A stretch of DNA of 64,000 bases from Gordius sp. MW1. Taxonomy: Eukaryota; Nematomorpha; Gordioida; Gordea; Gordiidae. This document shows positions 33,285-44,111 of the stretch, piece by piece (within the stretch, counting starts at the first letter, position 1; each line of letters opens with the position of its first letter). The notes under the pieces are model-generated. The model ran no database searches, had not been told where the DNA came from, and was given only the letters and a program-made list of their open reading frames with translations. The stretch is taken from positions 992,001-1,056,000 of the forward strand of contig OZ038526.1 in assembly GCA_964036665.1 (NCBI GenBank), written 5' to 3'. The position numbers and the translations under genes are program-made.

Positions 33285-34890
33285 GTGAAGATTTGCCCCC
33301 CCCCTTATTTTTTACCCTCTTTCTCACCTGGGGAGGAACGGCGGGCAGGTGGGGTGTTTGCCCCCCCCCTAATTTTTTACCCTCTTTCTGATGCGGGGGA
33401 GAGAAGGGTGTTTTGCCCCCCCCCCCTAATTTTTTACCCTCTTTCTGATGCGGGGGAGAGGGGGGGGGGCATGGGGGGTGTTTTGCCCTCCCCCCTAATT
33501 TTTTACTCTCTTTCTGATGTGGGGGAGAGGGGGGCATGGGGGGGTGTTTTGCCCCCCCCCCTAATTTTTTACCCTCTTTCTGATGTGGGGGAGAGGGGGG
33601 GGCATAGGGGGTGTTTTGCCCCCCCCCCTAATTTTTTACCCTCTTTCTGGTCCGGGGGAGAGGGGGGCATGGGGGGTGTTTTGCCCCCCCCCCCAATTTT
33701 TTACCCTCTTTCTGATGCGAGGGAGAGGGGGGGGGCAGGGGGTGTTTTGCCCCCCCCCCTAATTTTTTATCCTCTTTCTAATGCGGGGGAGAGGGGGGCA
33801 TGGGGGGGGGAAGTGTTTTGCCCCCCCCCCCTAGTTTTTTACCCTCTTTTTAATGCGGGGGAGAGGGAAGCATGGGGGTGTTTTGCCGCTGGTGAGAGGG
33901 GGGCATGGGGGGTGTTTTGCCCCCCCCCATTTTTACCCTCTTTCTGATGCGAGGGAGAGAGGGGCAAGGAGTGTTTTGCCCCCCCCCCCCTAATTTTTTA
34001 TACTCTTTCTAATGCGGGGAGGGGGGGGGCATGGGGGGTGTTTTGCCCCCCTAATTTTTTACCCTCTTTCTGATGCGGGGGAGAGGGGGGTGTTTTGCCC
34101 CCCCCCCCCTAATTTTTTACCCTCTTTCTGATGTGGAGGAGAGGGGGGGGGCATGGGGGGTGTTTTGCCCCCCCCCCTAATTTTTTACCCTCTTTCTGAT
34201 GTGGGGGAGAGGGGGGCATGGGGGGTGTTTTGCCCCCCCCCCCTAATTTTTTACCCTCTTTCTGATGCGAGGGAGAGGGGGGGGCAAGGGGTGTTTTGCC
34301 CCCCCCCCCTAATTTTTTATCCTCTTTTTAATGCGGGGGAGAGGGGGGGGCATGGGGGGTGTTTTGCCCCCCCCCCTAATTTTTTACCCTCTTTCTGATG
34401 TGGGGGAGAGGGGGGCAGGGGGGGGTGTTTTGCCCCCACACTAATTTTTACCCTCTTTCTGATGCGAGGGAGAGGGGGGGGGGGGGCAAGGGGTGTTTTG
34501 CCCCCCCCCCCTAATTTTTTATCCTCTTTCTAATGCGGGGGAGAGGGGGGCATGGGGGGTGTTTTGCCCCCCCCCCCAATTTTTTACCCTCTTTTAATGC
34601 GGGCGAGAGGGAAGCATGGGGGGTGTTTTGCCCCCCCCCTTATTTTTTACCCTCTTTCTAATGTGGGGGAGAGGGGGGGGGCATAAGGGGTGTTTTGCCC
34701 CCCCCCCCTTTTTTACCCTTTTTCTAATGCGGGGGAGAGGGGGGGCATGGGGGATTTTTTGCCCCCCCCCCAATTTTTTACCCTCTTTCTGATGCGAGGG
34801 AGAAGGGGGGCAGGGGGTGTTTTGCCCCCTCCCCCCCCCCCTAATTTTTTACCCTCTTTCTGATGCGGGGGAGAGGGGTGCAGGTGGGGT
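33285..34890 (+). repeat. G/C-tract minisatellite, left arm (~62-bp unit)
   Basis: Roughly 26 units of the form GGTGTTTTGCCCCCCCCC, TAATTTTTTACCCTCTTTCT, GATGCGGGGGAGAGGGGGGC, ATGG. Units vary mainly in the lengths of the C-run and G-run and at GATGC/GATGT/AATGC. The long frames reading VLPPPLIFYPLSD repeatedly arise from unit length and are not proteins. Each unit could form G-quadruplexes on one strand and C-rich structures on the other. Confidence 0.9.
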
Positions 34891-36184
34891 GTTTTCAATA
34901 AATAGAAAACGATTATAAAGTGAGATTTATCTGGCCATTCGAGAGCAGATTTTGAATTCAATCCTTCAATTAAAAATTAATATTTTAATTCATTCTAAAT
35001 TAATGACAGCTAACAGACCCCCATTTAAATATTCCCGGCAATAGCAATTTTAATCACAAAATTTAATTTAAATATATTTTGAATTCCTCGCCTCTTGTAA
35101 AAGATAAAGACTTATTAATTATATAATATCCCTTTTATTTTATATTTAAACTATATTTTCAATATGAGAGAACGGCATCCCGCGCGACTCGACATATCAC
35201 CACTCCCATGTATCATGTACATGTTCATGTACATGTTCATGTACTAATCCACCCTCTCTCTCCCTTTCTCGTTGCAATGCATGCGCAACCTATCAGATTT
35301 AAGATAAGTACTAAACTAAATATATAAAAAAATCATGGCACAACAAGGCATGGTGTGGCGTGGGCTGGCTAGGCTCTTTATTACATCATTTTACATTCAT
35401 TTCTTTTTTAACGTAACATATCAAGGTATGTAGAAGTTGCAAATCATATTATTATAAATAAAATTAATGAAAATTAAACTTTTTTTTATTATGTCAACTA
35501 CTAATTAAGTCATAAGCAATTAGAAAATTAAGTTTCTTATTAAATAATAAGCAACAATTTAAATTAAGATGCTTAACTCATTTTTGTTACTCAGAAAAGT
35601 CCGATTTTTTTATGATCCTTATAAGCATTGTAAACGCGAGGTCTAAGTCAACAGGACGTAGAGTGTTGGTGCCTTGTCTTGTGAAAGCATAGTAATTAAT
35701 AGCATGATATGCTCTTTGGAAATACCTTAAGTTTTTCCATTAAATGCCCAGATAACTTAAATAGTAAAACTTATTACCCATGATGGCAAATTTTTTTAAA
35801 TTGGTAAAATTTCATATTAATATTATATTTAATAATACAGCTTATTCTTAAATGAGGTTAAATTAAAAAATTTATTTTAATTGATATGGTATATTAAGAC
35901 AATTGTTGACCGCAAATCTTCAAAAATATATTTTCGAATTTTAGAAAATCTTTGTCATATAATAAGTCAATTTTCAAAAAAAAAATAAATTTCAATAGAA
36001 AATGTTAATTAAGACATTTGTCTCCACTGTGACCGCAAATCTTCCCAAAAATATTTTTCATAATAGTAGAACATAAATATAAGAAGTCTATTTTCAAAAA
36101 AAAATACTAATTTCAATAGAAAATGTTGATTATGACATTTGTCACCACCGTGACCGCAAAAATTCACAAAAATATTTTGAAAGG
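34891..36184. repeat. Unique centre of the foldback element with a ~122-bp tandem repeat
   Basis: AT-rich loop between the two minisatellite arms. At 35880-36180 a unit containing GACCGCAAATCTTC and TTTCAATAGAAAATGTT repeats about two and a half times (starts near 35908, 36031, 36152). A short direct repeat CATGTACATGTTCATGTAC lies at 35213-35245. No gene recognised. Confidence 0.6.
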
Positions 36185-37680
36185 GTTAAAAAGGGCTTTC
36201 CGGTCTCACCCCCCCGGGTGAGAAAGAGAGTAAAAAATAACAAGAGGGGCGATTCACCCCCCCCCCCCTTTCCCCGGCATCAGAAAGAGGGTAAAAAATA
36301 AGGGGGTGGGGACAAAACACCCCCCATGCCCCCCCTCTCCCCCGCATCAGAAAGAGGGTAAAAAATTAAAGGAGGTGTAAAACACCCCCCTGCCAGCCCC
36401 CTCTCCCTCGCATCAGAAAGAGGGTAAAAAATTAGGGGGGAGGGGGGCCAAACACCCCCCTGCCCCCCCCCTCTCCCCCGCATCAGAAAGAGGGTAAAAA
36501 ATTGGGGGGGGGGGCAAAACACCCCCCATGCCCCCCTCTCCCCCGGATCAGAAAGAGGGTAAATAATTAGGGGGGGGGCAAAACACCCCCTATGTTCCCC
36601 TCTCTTCCACATCAAAAAGAGGGTAAAAAATTAGGGGGGGGGGGCAAAACACCCCCCATGCCCCCCTCTCCCCCACATCAGAAAGAGGGTAAAAAAATTA
36701 GGGGGGAGGGGGGGGGGACAAAACACCCCCTGCCCCCTCTCCCCCACTTAAGAAAGAGGGTAAAAAATTAGGAAGGGGCAAAACACCCCCCTTCCACCCC
36801 CCTCTCCCTCGCATCAGAAAGAGGGTAAAAAATTGGGGGGGGGGGCAAAAACCCCCCATGCCCCCCTCTCCCCCACTTAAGAAAGAGGGTAAAAAATTAG
36901 GGGGGAGGGGGGCAAAACACCCACCTGCCCCCCCTCTCCCCCGCATCAGAAAGAGGGTAAAAAATTGGAGGGGCAAAACACCCCCTGCCCCCCCCTCTCC
37001 CTCGCATCAGAAAGAGGGTACTAAATTAGGGGGGGGCAAAACACCCCCCATGCCCTTCTCTCCCCCACATCAGAAAGAGGGTAAAAAATTAGGGGGAGGG
37101 GCAAAACACCCCCCCCCCCCTTTTCCTCGCATCAGAAAGAGGGTAAAAAATTAGGGGGAGGGGGGCAAAACACCCCCCTGCCCCCCCGCATCAGAAAGAG
37201 GGTAAACAATTAGGGGGGGGTGGCAAAACACCCCCCATGCCCCCCCTCTCCTCCACATCAGAAAGAGGGTAAAAAATTAGGTGGCGGGGGGCAAAACACC
37301 CCCCTCTCCCTCGCATCAGAAAGAGGGTAAAAAAGTAGAGGGGACAGGGGGGCAATACACCCCCCATGCCCCCCGCCCTCTCCCCCACATCAGAAAGAGG
37401 GTAAAAAATTAGGTGGGGGGGGAGGCAAAACACCCCCCATGCCCCCCTCTCCCCCACATCAGAAAGAGGGTAAAAAAATTAGGGGGGGGGCAAAACACCC
37501 CCCTCTCCCCCGCATCAGAAAGAGGGTAAAAAATTGGGGGGGGGGCAAAACGCCCCCCTCTTTCCCGCATCAGAAAGAGGGTAAAAAATTAGGGGGGGGG
37601 GGCAAACACCCCACCTGCCCGCCGTTCCTCCCCAGGTGAGAAAGAGGGTAAAAAATAAGGGGGGGGGGGCAAATCTTCAC
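36185..37680 (-). repeat. G/C-tract minisatellite, right arm (inverted)
   Basis: About 24 units of the same minisatellite in reverse orientation (CCCCCCTCTCCCCCGCATCA then GAAAGAGGGTAAAAAATTAG). Unit order and run lengths differ from the left arm, so the arms have evolved by slippage or partial conversion since they formed. Confidence 0.9.
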
Positions 37681-38264
37681 AAATTTTTTCATAAATAAAA
37701 CATATTAATTTACTACCTACTTCTATAATGCATAATAATTAATTATAATTTACTGAATTTACTAGATTGTGACGTCATGATACATTTATTTTTATTTTCT
37801 TAAATTAAAAGTTCATTACCTAAATCTAAATACACAAATATGATAAACAAATTGATATATTTGCATGCCCAACCCAAAACGACCAAAACCAAACCAAAAG
37901 GTTAATAATATTATCCACCCAAACCCTTTAGCTCTTTAATACACCCAAACCTAAACGCCAAAGGTGCCCCAAAAAAAACACCCAAAACGCTTTGGGTGTT
38001 TTTTACGAAAACGCCAAACGCCAAAGCCCTCCCAAGAAAATTCACCTAACACTGAAAAGGTTGGGTGAAAAAAAACGCCAACAACTAAGCTTAGCAATAC
38101 GCTGGGAAAAACCAGCCAGCCGTTTTTTCAACACTACAATGATGTTATTTCAAATTTTAAGTATAAAAAGGTAACATTCAGTTGTAAAAGGGGAGGGAAG
38201 AAGTTCAAAAATAAGAGAAGTTCAGGTTACAACAGAATAGAAAGTAATAATAATATTTTGTTAA

Positions 38265-38828
38265 TTTATTTTAACTAATTATGCTTTTAATATAGTCTAT
38301 GAACAAATGAAGAAAAAGAATGAAGTTAATTCTTTTATTCAAATTAAAGAAGATTATTTTATGATTGACCATCAGCTCTTAAACATTTCAATAACCACAT
38401 GTTCTTGTGAGTTCCAAAATGCAATATTATTACCTTGCTTACACATTTTCAAATTAAGAGAATATTTAAATATCTTATTATTTGATCTGAATTTATGTCA
38501 TCATAGGTGGAGAAAAACAAATCCTATAACCACAGTTCCTAACCCATTAGAAATATCTTTACAAGACATCCCCAAAAGGAATCACACATTGTCAAAGAAC
38601 CAAAAATTTAACAAGTTTAAGGAAAGATGCATTGAATTAGCAGGAATTTTATGTGAGAGAAATGACAATATATTCCATATTTATTACAACCACATAAATA
38701 TTTTAAAGGAGAAAGCCATGCATTCCAATCTCCCTGATTATCAAACACCTGTGTTAAGTAATTTACAGCTTTTCATATTTATAACTACTTTTTCATTCAA
38801 GTATGTATTCAGTTTAAAATTAATGTAA
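38265..38828 (+). pseudogene. MULE transposase C-terminal part with SWIM zinc finger
   Basis: The frame starts MKKKNEVNSFIQIKEDYFMI at 38307 (open upstream from about 38280) and carries the SWIM signature C-x-C-x9-C-x-H at residues 32, 34, 44 and 46 (TCSCEFQNAILLPCLHIF). It is followed by LCHHRWRK, the R-W pair usual after SWIM in MULE-derived proteins. SWIM fingers lie C-terminal to the DDE domain in MULE transposases and their domesticated relatives. The catalytic domain is absent, so this is a deletion derivative. Continuity with the 32650-32836 frame across the hAT insertion supports one original gene. Confidence 0.65.
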
Positions 38829-38884
38829 CTAACAATAGATTTCATCTCCCTATCTGACCTTTCTATAGCTGATGATAAACTTAG

Positions 38885-39017
38885 GTGTAGCCAGCATTTA
38901 AATTAGAGGGGGCAAAAGCTATTTAGAAACTTTTCACAATTTTATCTGTAATTTTGTAAAATTCTTGCATTTTTTTAGATTTAGAGGGTAGCAGTTGCCC
39001 TCCCCTGGCTATGCAAT
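38885..39017. mobile_element. Decayed GGCGTAGCC-type MITE
   Basis: GGTGTAGCCAGC ... CCCCTGGCTATGCA with residual G-run and C-run tracts; a diverged family member inserted in the MULE. Confidence 0.5.
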
Positions 39018-39170
39018 CTTATATATGCAAAGATATTTAAATAAATATTAAAATGTGGACATGATTTAAAATTACTTTATTAGTTCAAAACAGAAAATAC
39101 AAATAATTGGTAAATATATATAAATTTGAGTATACACTATCTTCATATTCTCTTTGCAAGGAGCACTTTA

Positions 39171-39353
39171 TCAGAAGATTCCTTCTCTAGAATTTTTGTA
39201 AAAATCTTGATTATACATATAATAGTTCTTACCAATGCGCAAAATAGCACTTTCTATTCTGTTGTAACCTGATCTTCTCTTAAATTTTGGAGGCAAGATA
39301 ATATTTTTCACATTTCCACCATCAAAAATTCCATTGAGGCTTATAATATCCAT
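39171..39353 (-). pseudogene. MULE C-terminal fragment (inverted)
   Basis: The minus frame opens just inside the right terminal repeat and reads MDIISLNGIFDGGNVKNIIL then PPKFKRRSGYNRIESAILRI. PPKFKRRG-like motifs usually lie near the C-terminus of SWIM-containing MULE proteins. The same words (KFK.....SGYNRIES) occur in plus orientation at about 38205-38250, so part of the element was duplicated in inverted orientation. Confidence 0.45.
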
Positions 39354-39354
39354 A

Positions 39355-39614
39355 TTGTATCAAAAAATATTTAAAAAATTTGTAATTGCTCTTACCATTG
39401 CACAGCTCAATAACTAAATGGAGCAAAAAAATTAATATGGGTTAAACTAAAATGGGAATAAAATTAAAAAATGGCGCTTATTGTTTGTTTGTAATCATGC
39501 AAGCAAAACTTTACGAACGCGGACGCGTTGTTTATTTTCGGTCGGTAGGAGAACGTTTAAGCAACGCGTTTTAACAATAGGAAAAACGTCACCCAAAAGT
39601 GGAGAATGTTTAGC
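39355..39614 (-). repeat. MULE right terminal inverted repeat
   Basis: Inverted partner of 32444-32703 with small differences (for example TGCAATGG versus TGCAGTGG). Confidence 0.85.
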
Positions 39615-39630
39615 CTGATTCCTCAATTAC

Positions 39631-41112
39631 TAACTGCTCAAACGCTTCAAATGGCGCATTTTGGTACATATTAAAATTATAAAATACATGAAATAAAAGT
39701 CATATAAAATAAACACAACATTTTTTCAATAATTAAAAATAATGTTTTTTATAAAACCTTATTTAAGGTTATAATATAAGTTAGTATAGGTGTAAGAGTA
39801 TAATATTATAGCATAATAAGAAACGGTTTTAGATTCACTCACCTAGGCTTTGATTGTATTATTTGTGATAATAAAAAGTTTGTTTTGAGAATGATTAAAT
39901 ATATATTTGAATGATGAATCATCTTTCATACAATTTTTATCCTATAAAAAGTGAAATGAGTGTAAAATTGTAATGCAAATTTTACAATAAAATAATGAGT
40001 CATCAATCATAGTTTTTTTATATTATAAAAAGTTAATTTAGATTTACTTATCTAGCGTAAAGTGTATTAAGAAGTTCAATTTTAATTTGGGGAATAAAAT
40101 TTACTTAATCTATTTATATGTAGAATAAGTTTATATTCATATGGATAGAATGAGACTTAAACAATTAACGAATGGTAATAGTCTAGATTTGTTTTGTGAT
40201 CTAATTTTGATATACAAATGACATCTTTTTACTTATGGAAAGCAATATAAAGGTTTGTAAACAAATACTATCAATTGCTTCTGACAAATAGATATGTGAT
40301 GAAGGTGATAATGAAATTCCTACTTTTGGTTCCTACTCAATTACATCTAGAATATATGTATGATCATGTAGCTTGCAAATAAGATCATGCCACCTTAACC
40401 TAATACATTCAAATGTTCTATTATTACACATCTTAATTAAACATCTCATATTCATTTTATAATTATACCTTGAGGTGATATCAAGATATATTACCTCCAT
40501 ATATCATAAAATAAATAGGTCCTCATGGTTAAATATTAATAACTCTGTTGGTTCACATTCATTACTTTAGCACATCCATTATTGTTCATAAAATGTTTAA
40601 TAAGAAATTATAAGTCCAAAAATTTTGAAAACCCACCCCATCCCCATGAGGCAATCTTCTTGTCTAATATGTAATGTATTAAGAATCTCAGTATAAATTT
40701 AGGGGATCATAATTCATTTAATCTATATCTAGCATAGGCTTTTATTAGATGGATTTAAACTTTGATTATTTATATTACAAATGATAATTTCCAGCCAAAT
40801 TTCTAAATTTATAGTTCCTACTTTATTTAATATGTTGTTATTATATCAACCATAAAATTAAAGTTATTTTTGTTTGTTACATTTAAAAAATGAAATAGTT
40901 CCAATAACTTGTTACTTAACAGCTCTACTTATAACTTACAAACTGTAATAATTTATAACATTAGATGAAAATTATCAGCAATAACATATATTGGACACAA
41001 TCACATAAATTAAAAACTTTATTGCAAAATAGAACAATCCTTTTTAATATCAAAACATAAAAAAATAGAGTTTACAAATAGCACAACGTAAATTATGAAT
41101 ATTAATGAAGGC
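39631..41112. other. Long AT-rich stretch, nothing recognised
   Basis: No exon, RNA gene or transposon end was found on either strand. Confidence 0.45.
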
Positions 41113-41535
41113 ACAAACTATGGGATGTAAAAATGGTGGAAGGCAAGGCATGAGCAAATTGAGGATGACTAGAGACACAATCTATACAAATTATATTTTT
41201 TTTAACTTACAACTATGAGATGTAAAAATGGTGGAAGGCAAGGCATGAGCAAATTGAGGATGACTAGAGGCACAATCTATACAAATTATAATATATTTTT
41301 CTTAAACTTACAACTATGAGATGTAAAAATGGTGGAAGGCAAGGCATGAGCAAATTGAGGATGACTAGAGACACAATCTATACAAATTATAATATATTTT
41401 TTTAACTTACAACTATGAGATGTAAAAATGGTGAAAGGCAAGGTATGAGCAAATTGAGGATGACTAGAGGCACAATCTATACAAATTATAATATATTTTT
41501 CTCAAACTTACAACTATGAGATGTAAAAATGGTGG
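41113..41535 (+). repeat. ~100-bp tandem repeat, 4.4 copies
   Basis: Unit: ACTATGAGATGTAAAAATGG, TGGAAGGCAAGGCATGAGCA, AATTGAGGATGACTAGAG, then an AT tail. Starts at 41117, 41212, 41313, 41412 and 41513. Copies are very similar, differing mostly in tail length, so the expansion is recent. Confidence 0.9.
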
Positions 41536-41742
41536 AAGTAGATATTGCACTGCACCTATTTTGTTCCATTGCTATCCTAAATACATCTAGAATACGTTAA
41601 TGATGAATTTGTATTCAACTAACTTACTTATGTCTAATGTTTGAAGAGGCCTACTAGCAGTATTGTAAATATTCAATATTTGTTGAGGTTCATCAATGCA
41701 TCCATAGTTTGAATAAGCTATATATAAAATAAGTGCAAATAA

Positions 41743-41952
41743 TTATAAATTACTTTTATGTGGGATATTATCATGCTCATGGGTTAAGGTAAAATTTTCA
41801 TTTAAGTAGAAACCTCTTCCAGAACAATTACTACATCGACATTTATAATAAACACGCGTATCTTTTCTAATATTGACTAGAATGTATTCAAAATTTTCAT
41901 AAACTAAAATAGGTTTTTTTCTTTGGGATAATATAAATTTAACATTAGACAT
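41743..41952 (-). pseudogene. FLYWCH zinc-finger fragment
   Basis: A 69-aa minus-strand frame, MSNVKFILSQRKKPILVYEN and FEYILVNIRKDTRVYYKCRC, with Cys38 and Cys43 and the closing H-x-H (THEHDN, residues 58-60). This is the FLYWCH pattern (S.RGKP.L.Y..Y......Y.CR...C..R.......H.H). FLYWCH fingers are common N-terminal DNA-binding domains of MULE-related transposons. No transposase follows, so it is most likely a transposon remnant. Confidence 0.65.
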
Positions 41953-41992
41953 TTTACACTTTAAAAATTAAAAACAAACGGTAATATCAGCT

Positions 41993-42315
41993 GGGCCAAT
42001 GTTACACGATCCAAATTCTTGTACTGTATAAGCGATCTGACATTCCATTTTTTTATTCGATCCAAAGAAATTAATTATGTATTTTGAACCTAAAATGACT
42101 TAACCCTAACCCTAACCCTACAAAACCTGCCCTTGCGAGACCAAAATCACAATATGAAAACGTGAGTAAGAAATTATGTTTATTTCTTACGATTTGTGTT
42201 TTTCCGAATGCGAAAAACACAAATCGGCGCTTCGTTATTTTTTGGATCGAATAAGAAAATGGAATGTCAGATCGCTTATACAGTACAAGAATTTGGATCG
42301 TGTAACATTGGTCTA
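41993..42315. repeat. ~75-bp inverted repeat with an internal perfect hairpin
   Basis: 41993-42066 (CCAATGTTACACGATCCAAA...) is the reverse complement of 42241-42315. The 175-bp loop contains CCCTAACCCTAACCCTA (42103-42120, vertebrate-type telomere motif) and a perfect 15-bp hairpin CGATTTGTGTTTTTC (42190-42204) with GAAAAACACAAATCG (42212-42226) around a 7-nt loop. A small foldback element is likely; it begins 40 bp from the FLYWCH fragment. Confidence 0.75.
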
Positions 42316-43529
42316 TCAGGCTGCGTTCTGATGTGAATAGGTGAGTTCTGGTAAGAATAGGTGAGTATAACTGATGAGTAATTAGCATGTAGGAAATACA
42401 TATGAGAAATCGAGTGAGGGTCAAAGGAGCTCATCAGGAAAAAAAGGAGCACACTTTGTTTATTGAAAATAAATCAAGGCAAAACTATCAAACCTATTTC
42501 TAAGAAGAATTTGCACAAAGAAGGGTGTATTAATTTTAAAATAACCCTAACCAAAATCAAGAAATCAGTCCCTCATTTTTTTTAAAAAACATATCATCTC
42601 ATAAAATGTCAATATACATCATGCAATTATATCACATGTATATAAACAAAATGATACAATAAAATTTTTTCATACATGATTGACTTTTATTATAAGTATG
42701 AAAAAACATCAGGATAAATAAAATATGTAATTTTATAAATATCCATAGTTGGTATTTAAAAAATATAAGTGCTAAATTATACAATAAAATCTTTCCATAC
42801 ATAAATGACTTTTATTATAAGTATAACATCAGGATAAGGTATTTGCTAAAACAATATGTTAAATTCTGATATACATGATGAGAAATGTTCCAATACAATC
42901 TTTATATATTCATATATTTACTTGTTATGATTTCACTAGGACATGTTAATATAAAATATTTTGTGCTAAGACAATATGTTAAATTCTGATGAATAATATG
43001 AGATAAGTTCCAATAAATTCTCTAAAAATTTATGTATATATTACTTGTTACAAATCCAAATTCACCATAGCAAAAAACCCTGAGCAAATCTGAGCAATCA
43101 TGACGAGTTTCGCTCCTATTTCTGTGCTCCTTTGAGCGGTTCCCGAGAAATCGAACAAAGGGTATCTCTATAATACGAACCGAAGTTTCAAAACAACACT
43201 AATCTCGCCGAATCCAAAACACTACAAACCCGTAAGTTGTTTCTTAATTCGAGTGAGATAAAAAAAATAATTGGTAAGATTCGCCTGAAAGGATACACTC
43301 TTTTTGCTCTTTCTTTAAATTCAATAAAAAAAATAAAGTAAAAGTTGAGTTAGGCATAGCAAAAGAAGACAGTCTATTAAAGAACAAGATTGGAAGAGGG
43401 ATCAGGGACAGATTAGGCGTGCGAAGTAGGATAATAAAAATAATTTTTATGCGACACTCCTACAGCACCTTAACTTCTTAGAGCCTAAAGCACCCATTAT
43501 ACTTCCATATAAACAAATAGGTAAAGTTA
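42316..43529. repeat. AT-rich stretch with diverged tandem repeats
   Basis: Two diverged duplications. One is ACATGATTGACTTTTATTAT-type (about 42670 and 42800). The other contains AACAATATGTTAAATTCTGA (about 42850 and 42967, period ~117 bp). Just before the sppA start a short open frame (43430-43546, ending KAPIILPYKQIGKVNDNNS) overlaps it by 17 bp, as bacterial neighbours often do; its identity is unknown. Confidence 0.5.
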
Positions 43530-44111
43530 ATGACAATAACTCCTGACTACATAATTGAAAGAAAACAAAATAAATTAATATTAAGGCTGTGTTAGCAACA
43601 ATTTTAATGTTTATAGTTTTTATTGTTGTTATGATTAAGAAATTTAATTTGCCGAGTTTTGAATATGTAACTACTAATAGTAACTATATAGCTGCAGTTT
43701 CAATAGAAGATATAATTTTTGAGGGTACAAAACGTAATAAAATATTGGAGAAAATCATTGATGATGATAAGATTAATGCTCTAATTGTTAATGTTAATTC
43801 TCCTGGTGGAACTGTGGTATATCAGAGAAAATTTACAATATACTCAGAAAAATGTCTACAAAAAAACCGGTGGTGATTGTTATAGGTCATTGGCAGCGAG
43901 TGGAGGATATTTGATATTATTAGGAGGGGATTACATAATTAGTCATAATGGAACGATTACTGGTTCAATTGGTGTGATTTTCCAAACTCTAGAAGTAACA
44001 GATTTAGCAAAGACACTAGGTATTACCTACAATAATATTAAATCTGGGGAATTAAAAGCTGCTCCTAATCCTACTGAGAAAGTTACAGAAGCTGTTCGTC
44101 AAGCTATAATG
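43530..44111 (+). pseudogene. Signal peptide peptidase SppA (S49), Rickettsiales-like pseudogene
   Basis: SppA is a membrane-bound serine protease that degrades signal peptides. An ATG at 43530 opens MTITPDYIIERKQNK. A later frame gives a membrane segment (LATILMFIVFIVVMIKKF), then ALIVNVNSPGGTVV. Another frame holds the catalytic-serine block SLAASGGYLILLGGDYIISH and NGTITGSIGVIFQTLEVTDL. At least three frameshifts (near 43585, 43820 and 43890) break it, and about half the protein is missing where LINE-like sequence starts at 44112. Sequence style and gene form suggest an alphaproteobacterial (Rickettsiales) origin. No introns are needed to join the parts. It is a decayed lateral transfer, not a host gene. 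Confidence 0.8.

Larger units (their letters stand above)
32837..38136. mobile_element. 5.3-kb hAT-type foldback element, 8-bp TSD CAATGATG
   Basis: Terminal TAGTGTTG / CAACACTA with CAATGATG at 32829-32836 and 38137-38144. The arms are inverted copies: about 450 bp of TTTGGGTG/AACGCC-rich sequence (32845-33290 versus 37680-38125), then the minisatellite in opposite orientations (33285-34890 and 36185-37680). The non-palindromic centre is 34890-36185. The ends match the small hAT MITEs at 21367 and 15136. No transposase is encoded, so it must have moved in trans. Confidence 0.85.
32428..39621. mobile_element. Mutator-like (MULE) element, 9-bp TSD CTCAATTAC, interrupted by a hAT foldback
   Basis: Flanked by CTCAATTAC at 32419-32427 and 39622-39630. 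Terminal inverted repeats of about 260 bp share GCTAAACATTCTCCACTTTT (left 32444-32703, right 39355-39614) and an ACGCGTCCGCGTTCG core. It keeps MULE-type coding remnants (SWIM finger at 38265-38828), but no DDE domain is seen. Removing the 5.3-kb insert at 32837-38136 leaves about 1.9 kb, a deletion derivative. The insert interrupts an open frame that would otherwise read on across the site (LYSND then ISNFKYKK). Confidence 0.75.

Noticed and set aside
33285..34400. Open frames of 81-220 aa reading VLPPPLIFYPLSDAGERG repeatedly, and similar frames at 36280-37640 on both strands
   Set aside because: They exist because the minisatellite unit is often a multiple of three; they occur in several frames and both strands and match no protein.
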